From positions 1 through 10,481 of the forward strand of contig DAOVKF010000048.1 of NCBI GenBank assembly GCA_030631915.1: DNA of 10,481 bases, written 5' to 3'. Both the position numbers and the translations under genes were made by a program. Shown here piece after piece: positions 6,244-10,481 of the stretch. This DNA is from Candidatus Omnitrophota bacterium. GTDB lineage: Bacteria > Omnitrophota > Gorgyraeia > Tantalellales > Tantalellaceae. The notes under the pieces were generated by a model, which was not told the origin of the DNA, searched no databases, and saw nothing but the letters and a program-made list of their open reading frames with translations. Position 1 is the stretch's first letter; every line of letters begins with the position of its first letter.

Positions 6244-7182
6244 TCAATCATCGACGATCTCGACCTCAATGCCTTTTGGCACGATATCGTAAAGTTCGAT
6301 GACATCGCTGTTGTGCATCCTTATACAACCGGCAGTCACCTGCTGGCCTATCGTATCATCTTCTTTCGTCCCATGGATGCCGTACCCTTCAGCGGAAAGC
6401 GCTATCCATCGTTCTCCCAGCTCATATTCCTCACTGTCCGGCATAATGACCTGTCCGTCAGATCTCGTCCACGGAGGCCTGACCATCTTATCTACGACAA
6501 TAAAAACACCCCGGGGGGTCGAATTATCCCTGCCGGTAGCGACATTAAAGGTCTTGAACGGCTCGCCGTCCTTGTTCAACACGAGGATATTCCTGGATTT
6601 GTCGATCAATATCGAAAATCTGGACACATTGATCTTCAGCCGCTGTCCCGGTTTGATAATATCATTCCGCAGACCGTTCGTCTTCCTGATCATCTCCACC
6701 GTAACATTGAACCTGTTCGCGATAGCGTAAAGCGAATCTCCCGGTTCCACCACATATTCCAGGCTATCCTCTGTTATTGTCGGCGACAGCATCTTTTCAA
6801 CGTCAGACCTCTCCAGCTCCTTCCGGACCTTTTCAGCGTCATCTATGCCGGGAAAATCTTTAAGAAGCCTCCTGTAATAATATCCGGCCTTGCCGAAATC
6901 GCCCTTTCGGGAATAAACGGACGCCAGATCCCTGAGCGCTTTTTCGGCAAAGGGTGAAGCGGGATACGTTTTCACGACCGCCACAAACCCGCCCACCGCT
7001 CTCGCCGGCATGCCCTGCTGAAGGAACCGGCCGGCGCGTTCATAGATCAGCCGCGCTTTATCCGTTTTCCCTGAATACGCCACGCGGTCCTGGACGGATC
7101 TCAAGACAATAAAAGATACTGCCGTGACAATGACCACCAGAAGCGATATTATAAAAAGTTGAACCTTCCGACCCGCCGGCAT
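6244..7182 (-). CDS. TPR-LysM-YkuD L,D-transpeptidase
   Basis: A 312-residue membrane-anchored L,D-transpeptidase that would cross-link peptidoglycan (3-3 links) or attach proteins to it on the outside of the inner membrane. Residues 8-28 form an uncleaved-looking membrane anchor. Residues about 43-112 read as TPR-like helical repeats. A LysM peptidoglycan-binding domain covers about 142-184 (YVVEPGDSLYAIANRF). The YkuD catalytic domain runs from about 188 to the end. The catalytic histidine is His270 in IHGT and the nucleophile is Cys286 in TAGCIRM. Family members usually have Ser-x-Gly-Cys, so the Thr283-Ala284 pair is a mild variation. An upstream start at 7227 in the same frame would overlap the preceding gene. 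The ATG at 7182 has AGGA ten bases upstream and starts right before the anchor, so it is preferred. Confidence 0.94.
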   Translation of the reverse strand: MPAGRKVQLFIISLLVVIVTAVSFIVLRSVQDRVAYSGKTDKARLIYERAGRFLQQGMPARAVGGFVAVVKTYPASPFAEKALRDLASVYSRKGDFGKAGYYYRRLLKDFPGIDDAEKVRKELERSDVEKMLSPTITEDSLEYVVEPGDSLYAIANRFNVTVEMIRKTNGLRNDIIKPGQRLKINVSRFSILIDKSRNILVLNKDGEPFKTFNVATGRDNSTPRGVFIVVDKMVRPPWTRSDGQVIMPDSEEYELGERWIALSAEGYGIHGTKEDDTIGQQVTAGCIRMHNSDVIELYDIVPKGIEVEIVDD

Positions 7183-7193
7183 CTGTTTCCGTC

Positions 7194-7655
7194 CTAAAAT
7201 ATCCAAAACGACGCAAAAGCAACGCACAGGCCGATAAAAAACCCGACAATTACCTCTTTGGGAGTATGTCCTATAAGTTCCTTAAGCCTGTCGTTCTGTA
7301 TTTTTTTACCCCAGTAAATATCATCCAGCATCTTGTTCAACAGCTCAGCCTGTTTGCCGGTGGCCCGGCGGACCCCCTGCGCGTCGGATATAACCACTAC
7401 CGCGAACATCGCGGCCATCGCGAAGATCGCGGTTCCCACGCCTTCCTGTATGCCGACACAGGTAGCAAGCGCCGTCGCGCCGGCCGCGTGAGAACTGGGC
7501 ATGCCCCCGGTCCCCACGAACCATTTGAAATTGAAGCGCTTCTCTCTTATTACCCCCAGAAAGACCTTAACGCTCTGCGCCATAAACCACCCCACAAAGG
7601 TGGTAACAAATACCCTGTTATGTAAAACCTGCGATACGGCACTGAGCTCTTGCAT
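7194..7655 (-). CDS. Divergent PAP2 family (DUF212) membrane protein
   Basis: A 153-residue membrane protein of the divergent PAP2/DUF212 family (YuiD-like), a distant relative of phosphatidic acid phosphatases with no firmly assigned substrate that I know of. Conserved features are GGMPSSHAAG at 50-59, DAQGVRRATGKQA at 91-103 and LKELIGHTPKEVIVG at 124-138. Hydrophobic segments lie at about 14-36, 57-90 and 134-153. The SSH and DAQ.VRR motifs correspond to the phosphatase-like core, so activity on a lipid or isoprenoid phosphate is plausible but unproven. The frame stays open to 7727, but the ATG at 7655 matches family N-termini and has a GGGGAGAG about nine bases upstream. It is followed 11 bp later by the L,D-transpeptidase. 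A terminator-like hairpin lies just before its ribosome-binding site. Confidence 0.93.
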   Translation of the reverse strand: MQELSAVSQVLHNRVFVTTFVGWFMAQSVKVFLGVIREKRFNFKWFVGTGGMPSSHAAGATALATCVGIQEGVGTAIFAMAAMFAVVVISDAQGVRRATGKQAELLNKMLDDIYWGKKIQNDRLKELIGHTPKEVIVGFFIGLCVAFASFWIF

Positions 7656-7676
7656 CCCTGTTATCTCTCCCCTTGT

Positions 7677-7716
7677 AAAAAAACAGGCCCGCGTCCGGCA
7701 TCTCCTCCAGACGGCC
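7677..7716 (-). terminator. Terminator-like hairpin with U7 in the leader of the DUF212 gene
   Basis: On the minus strand, CGTCTGG (7713-7707) pairs with CCGGACG (7698-7692) around an 8-base loop, with one G-U pair. GGC/GCC can extend the stem beyond an internal loop. Seven consecutive U residues follow (7683-7677). The ribosome-binding site of the DUF212 gene begins about nine bases later. There is no room for a promoter between hairpin and gene. If it works, it either attenuates this gene or partly terminates messages arriving from folE. The stem is modest, so this could also be fortuitous. Confidence 0.4.
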
Positions 7717-7741
7717 CGCACGGTCATTCCCGTAAGCCATT

Positions 7742-7768
7742 ATATTATGTACGCCGGTAAAATGCAAA
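7742..7768 (-). promoter_or_regulatory. Weak sigma-70-like promoter candidate for the envelope operon
   Basis: An AT-rich stretch reading TTTGCA (7768-7763) then TAATAT (7747-7742) with a 15-base spacer, shorter than ideal. It lies about 90 bases before the DUF212 start and upstream of the terminator-like hairpin, so it would give a leader containing that hairpin. It is the best promoter-like match I see by eye in this gap, but the fit is poor. Confidence 0.2.
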
Positions 7769-7788
7769 TATTTTGGAGAGAGAGGGGA

Positions 7789-7988
7789 GGGAGGATTGAA
7801 GCTTTTGGAGTGAATTGCGATTTTAGCCAAAAGTATTGAACATTTTGGGAACCCGATATTTTCTGGAAAATATCGGGCGGCGAGGACTGTTCGAGCCCGC
7901 GAACGCGGGCGAGTTCCGCAGCCGCCAAAATGGTCTATACTTTTGGCGTTAAGAAATCGCTCTGAACGGAAAAAGCTTTAATCCTCCC
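7789..7988. repeat. 200-bp imperfect palindrome, possible MITE-like element
   Basis: The ends are near-perfect inverted repeats of 18 bases (7789-7806 and 7971-7988; 17 of 18 match). Further in, 7826-7848 and 7925-7947 are inverted repeats matching at 21 of 23 positions. Between them sit two internal hairpins. One is a perfect 11-bp stem (7852-7862 with 7867-7877) with loop CTGG. The other is a GC-rich hairpin closed by CGGC/GCCG (7878-7881 with 7921-7924) and tipped by GCCCGC-GAAC-GCGGGC (7895-7910). The whole can form a branched cruciform in DNA or a three-way RNA junction. No ORF with family features lies inside. It occupies most of the gap between folE and the DUF212 gene. Terminal inverted repeats with no coding capacity fit a small non-autonomous element, but I see no clear target-site duplication. 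Confidence 0.75.
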
Positions 7989-8041
7989 TTTTCGCCCTTG
8001 AAACCATGTAAGCGCGGGGGGTGTCGGAGGTCTCAACTCCG

Positions 8042-8605
8042 CTACGTCCTGTGCGCGATCAGCGCCAGTGTTTCCGAACGCGTTTTCTGGCTTGAACGGA
8101 ATATGCCTCTGACCGCGCTGGTCGTTGTTGTCACCCCCGGCTTATTGACCCCTCTCATGCTTATGCACAGGTGTTCCGCCTCAATAATGACAAGCACTCC
8201 CTTTGGCCGCAGCCTCTTCATCAGGACATCGGCTATTTCTGTAGTAAGCCTCTCCTGGACCTGCAATCTTTTCGAAAGCGTGTCCACGACCCTTGCCACT
8301 TTGGACAGGCCCGTGATCCTGTTCTCGCCGGGTATATACGCGACATGGGCCCTGCCCAGGAACGGGACCATATGATGCTCGCACAGTGAATACAGCGGGA
8401 TATCTTTCAGGAGGATTATCTCATCATGCTCTTTCTCGAAAAATACCGCCATCTCTTCGCCAACGTCCTTATTTATGCCTCCGAGTATCTCCTCGTACAT
8501 ATCAGCCACTCTGCGCGGCGTATCCTTAAGCCCGTCCCTTTCAGGGTCTTCTCCTACCGCCAACAGGATATCCTTTACCGCCTTTCTTATCTTCTTCTTA
8601 TCCAT
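8042..8605 (-). CDS. folE: GTP cyclohydrolase I (type IA)
   Basis: A 187-residue FolE that would convert GTP to 7,8-dihydroneopterin triphosphate, the first step of folate (and other pterin) synthesis. The zinc site is Cys75 and His78 in SLCEHHMVPF (73-82) with Cys147 in EHLCISMRG (144-152). The adjacent His77 and His145 correspond to catalytic positions. GLKDTPRRVADMY (25-37), GLSKVARVVD (99-108) and QERLT (117-121) are further family signatures. E. coli FolE is 222 residues; a length near 187 is usual in many other bacteria. The start has an excellent AGGAGG six bases upstream. It lies 62 bp downstream of mnmE and is followed by the large palindrome, so it is probably the last gene of the folC-mnmE-folE unit. 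Confidence 0.97.
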   Translation of the reverse strand: MDKKKIRKAVKDILLAVGEDPERDGLKDTPRRVADMYEEILGGINKDVGEEMAVFFEKEHDEIILLKDIPLYSLCEHHMVPFLGRAHVAYIPGENRITGLSKVARVVDTLSKRLQVQERLTTEIADVLMKRLRPKGVLVIIEAEHLCISMRGVNKPGVTTTTSAVRGIFRSSQKTRSETLALIAHRT

Positions 8606-8620
8606 CCATTTCCTCCTTTA
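8606..8620 (-). promoter_or_regulatory. Strong Shine-Dalgarno of folE
   Basis: On the minus strand the sequence AAAGGAGGAAATGG precedes the folE ATG, a near-perfect complement to the 16S rRNA 3' end with six bases of spacing. It is stronger than the sites of most neighbouring genes and fixes the folE start. Confidence 0.75.
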
Positions 8621-8626
8621 AACGCT

Positions 8627-8653
8627 GTGTCATAGACATCTGACCCCTGACAC
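8627..8653. other. Small inverted repeat between mnmE and folE
   Basis: GTGTCA (8627-8632) and TGACAC (8648-8653) are perfect 6-bp inverted repeats around a 15-base spacer. No U-run follows on the minus strand. It could be a short stem-loop or a weak operator-like site, and it is short enough to be chance. Confidence 0.25.
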
Positions 8654-8667
8654 GCCGCTATTTCGCC

Positions 8668-10071
8668 TCATTTCCCAATGCAGAACTGTGAAAAAATACT
8701 GTCCAGAACGTCATCCCCGGCGGATTCCCCGGTGATCAGTCCCAGCCGGTAAAAGGCTTCGTTCAGATCACTTGATAAAAGCTCTCCATTATAGTTTTTG
8801 TCGGTGACCTCAATACCCCTCTCAATACCCTCAAGGGCCTTTTCCAGGGCTGTTTTGTGCCTTAAATTCGACACGATCGGTCCTTCTATTGCTATATCCA
8901 TGTCGCCGCCGAAAGACCTTTCCGCTATGGCGGCCTCTATTTTATCCAACCCCCGGCCCCTGAGCGCTGAAACCTCCAGAACGTCATTGGTTTCAAACGC
9001 TTTCACCGCGTCTTTAACATCGAACGCGCGGGGCAGATCTATCTTATTTATCACAACAACGGTCCTCTTCCCCCTGACCATCCCGTATATTCTCCGGTCC
9101 TCGCCGGACAACGGACGGCTGGCGTCGACCATGAAGACCGCGACATCCGCCTCCAGGAGCTTTTGCCGCGAGCGCTTTACCCCTTCCATGCCCACGCGGT
9201 CGCGTGTCCCTATAATGCCCGCGGTATCGGACAACCTGACCATGACACCGGAAATATCCATGGATTCCTCGATCACGTCTCTCGTGGTTCCCGCGACCGG
9301 CGTTACTATGACCCGGTCATGCCTTAGCAACGCGTTCATCAGGCTGGATTTGCCTACATTGGGCCTGCCGCAGATCACTGCCTTTATCCCCCGGCGCAAG
9401 ATCATGCCCTTGCCGGAAGTATCAAGGACCTCCTTTACCGAACGGCGTAAATTCTTAATATCCCGCGTTATTTTTCCGGATGAAGCGAACTGCACGTCCT
9501 CCTCAGTGAAATCTATTGCCAGTTCGATGTCTGATAAAATACGGATGATCCGATCCCTTAATCCTCTTATCTTTTCGGAAAATACCCCTTTTAACTGTTG
9601 CGCGGCGAGCCTTTGAGCCGCCTCAGACTCGGACCTGATCATATCCAGCACCGCCTCAGCCTGAGACAGATCCATCCGGCCGTTCAGAAAAGCCCTTTTC
9701 GTGAACTCGCCGGGTTCCGCCAGACGGGCCCCCTGGTCCAGGCATAATTTCAGTATGGTTCTGAGGGGTACAGGCCCGCCGTGGCAATTGACCTCCACCA
9801 CGTCCTCGGACGTGTATGTCCCGGGCGCGCGCATCACGGCAAGAAGGACCTCGTCCACTATATCCCCTTTGTCCGGGATCCTGATATGCCCGAAACGAAT
9901 GGAATGGCTGGGATAACCGGACGGACGTCCTCCTTTCGGAGAGGTAAATATCCTGTCAGCGACCTGGAACGAACCTTTTCCGCTCAACCTTACAATGCCT
10001 ATCCCGCCCTGGCCCGAAGGCGTGGAGATAGCCGCGATCGTGTCGTTGTTCCTGTCTGCATGCATGGTCAT
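8668..10071 (-). CDS. mnmE: tRNA uridine-5-carboxymethylaminomethyl GTPase MnmE (TrmE)
   Basis: A 467-residue MnmE. With MnmG it installs the cmnm5/nm5 group on the wobble uridine of certain tRNAs, using 5,10-methylenetetrahydrofolate as the one-carbon donor. The N-terminal folate-binding domain (about 9-128) begins DTIAAISTPSGQGGIGIVRL. The helical domain includes IELAIDFTEEDV (182-193). The inserted G domain has G1 GRPNVGKSS (235-243), G2 TPVAGTTRD (257-265), G3 DTAG (282-285) and G4 NKID (342-345). The C-terminus is the invariant FCIGK (463-467) with the functional cysteine. The first ATG is used; a second at codon 3 is equally possible, since AGGGG sits 4 and 10 bases from them respectively. 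It starts one base after the folC stop, so the two are co-translated. mnmG is not in the window. Confidence 0.97.
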   Translation of the reverse strand: MTMHADRNNDTIAAISTPSGQGGIGIVRLSGKGSFQVADRIFTSPKGGRPSGYPSHSIRFGHIRIPDKGDIVDEVLLAVMRAPGTYTSEDVVEVNCHGGPVPLRTILKLCLDQGARLAEPGEFTKRAFLNGRMDLSQAEAVLDMIRSESEAAQRLAAQQLKGVFSEKIRGLRDRIIRILSDIELAIDFTEEDVQFASSGKITRDIKNLRRSVKEVLDTSGKGMILRRGIKAVICGRPNVGKSSLMNALLRHDRVIVTPVAGTTRDVIEESMDISGVMVRLSDTAGIIGTRDRVGMEGVKRSRQKLLEADVAVFMVDASRPLSGEDRRIYGMVRGKRTVVVINKIDLPRAFDVKDAVKAFETNDVLEVSALRGRGLDKIEAAIAERSFGGDMDIAIEGPIVSNLRHKTALEKALEGIERGIEVTDKNYNGELLSSDLNEAFYRLGLITGESAGDDVLDSIFSQFCIGK

Positions 10072-10072
10072 T

Positions 10073-10481
10073 TTACCCCTGACAACGGCGCTCCCGCCAT
10101 TCTGCGCCGGCCGCCTTTGAGCCGATCATGAGTTCCCGGATCTCACTTATAAGAAAAAACGAACCTGTCGCAAGTATCAGGTCGTTCTTCCCCGCGCGGC
10201 TGAATGCTATCCCCAGAGACTCCCTTACATCATCGGCTATCCTGACTTCCCTGCCCTTAATGTATCCTTTTATAAGATCGGGATCCGCGGCCCTTTTCAC
10301 GGAAGCGCGGGTAAGTATAAATTCATCCGCTAACGGCAGAAGTTCGGCGCATACGCCCCTGATATCCTTGTCGCCGGAAAGCCCCAGTAGAACGATCACC
10401 TTATCCTGTTTGAATATCCGTTCAACAGAGCATTTTAACCGTGCCGCGCTTTCTCTGTTCTGGGCGCCGTCGATGACCAGG
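10073..10481 (-). CDS. folC: Folylpolyglutamate synthase / dihydrofolate synthase, C-terminal part
   Basis: The last 135 residues of a FolC-type Mur-ligase-family enzyme; the rest lies beyond the right edge, and the frame is open to 10480. The visible part is the C-terminal ligase domain. It begins LVIDGAQNRESAARL, equivalent to the DGAHNP motif of the family, then VIVLLGLSGDKDIRGVCAEL, equivalent to the usual G.l.DKD stretch, and ADEFILTRASVKRAADP. FolC adds glutamate to dihydropteroate or folate, which retains folates in the cell. The GTG at 10399 could be mistaken for a start, but the homology continues upstream of it, so it is an internal valine. It ends one base before mnmE. Confidence 0.9.
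   Translation of the reverse strand, partial: LVIDGAQNRESAARLKCSVERIFKQDKVIVLLGLSGDKDIRGVCAELLPLADEFILTRASVKRAADPDLIKGYIKGREVRIADDVRESLGIAFSRAGKNDLILATGSFFLISEIRELMIGSKAAGAEWRERRCQG

Larger units (their letters stand above)
7656..8041. other. 386-bp intergenic region between folE and the DUF212 gene
   Basis: This is the only gap longer than 300 bases. From right to left it holds four things. A 5-bp hairpin lies immediately after the folE stop (CGGAG at 8025-8029 with CTCCG at 8037-8041; no U-run). Next come the 200-bp palindrome and a homopurine tract (7775-7795). Then there is an AT-rich stretch with a weak promoter match. Last is a hairpin with U7 just ahead of the DUF212 ribosome-binding site. 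No protein-coding gene or tRNA is recognisable on either strand. Confidence 0.7.

Noticed and set aside
6233..6247. A TTG start for accA five codons upstream
   Set aside because: The ATG at 6232 matches conserved AccA N-termini and has a GGGG-rich site immediately before it.
7183..7227. An upstream start for the L,D-transpeptidase overlapping the DUF212 gene
   Set aside because: The ATG at 7182 has AGGA in the right place and begins just before the membrane anchor.
7656..7727. A longer N-terminus for the DUF212 protein starting at 7727
   Set aside because: The extension is Arg/Cys-rich, unlike the family, and is encoded by the terminator-like hairpin. The ATG at 7655 has a good ribosome-binding site and a family-like start.
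7889..7926. A tRNA-like T-arm (GTTCGAGCC) inside the palindrome
   Set aside because: There is no acceptor stem, D-arm or anticodon arm in the right spacing. The sequence is explained by the internal hairpin.
7789..7988. Integron attC site or intrinsic terminator as explanation for the palindrome
   Set aside because: I find no RYYYAAC/GTTRRRY core pair at the ends, no integrase nearby, and no U-run after the outer stem on the transcribed strand.
8798..9616. A 272-codon open frame on the plus strand opposite mnmE
   Set aside because: It lies antisense to a complete MnmE with all GTPase motifs, and its Ser/Thr/Arg-rich translation matches nothing.

Overview
The window is a densely packed block of a bacterial chromosome in which every recognisable gene lies on the minus strand. 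Twelve genes are supported; eleven are complete and one, folC, runs off the right edge. The outer-membrane lipid-transport genes (MlaD/E/F type), a LysM L,D-transpeptidase and MnmE point to a diderm (Gram-negative type) bacterium. Base composition looks near 50% G+C by eye. The mix of gene families, and a short low-complexity dispersed repeat of a kind I associate with uncultured PVC-like lineages such as Omnitrophota, suggest an environmental lineage of that sort. That placement is inference and weak.

Layout in transcription order, right to left. (1) Positions 10481-8042: the 3' part of folC, then mnmE one base later, then folE. These are folate synthesis genes with a tRNA-modifying GTPase that uses a folate one-carbon donor. 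(2) Positions 8041-7656: the only long non-coding stretch. It is dominated by a palindrome of about 200 bp (7789-7988) that can fold into a branched structure, followed by a purine-rich tract and a terminator-like hairpin directly ahead of the next gene. (3) Positions 7655-5279: a divergent PAP2 (DUF212) membrane protein, a TPR-LysM-YkuD L,D-transpeptidase and accA, separated by about 11 bp each. (4) Positions 5282-111: an RsbW-like serine kinase overlapping accA by ATGA, a STAS protein with a phosphorylatable DSSG motif, mlaE, mlaF, mlaD, and a CHASE2-sensor PP2C/SpoIIE-type phosphatase.

Taken together, blocks 3 and 4 look like one cell-envelope operon covering peptidoglycan cross-linking, the committed step of fatty-acid synthesis and phospholipid transport. 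The most interesting point is that the MlaEFD transporter is enclosed by a full partner-switching set (kinase, STAS protein, sensor phosphatase), with no sigma factor gene visible. E. coli MlaB is itself a STAS protein that binds MlaF. The STAS protein here could therefore be a reversibly phosphorylated transporter subunit rather than, or as well as, an anti-sigma antagonist.

The second point of interest is the pair of non-coding repeat elements: the palindrome before the DUF212 gene, and a 72-bp 9-mer/13-mer repeat inserted between mlaE and mlaF.
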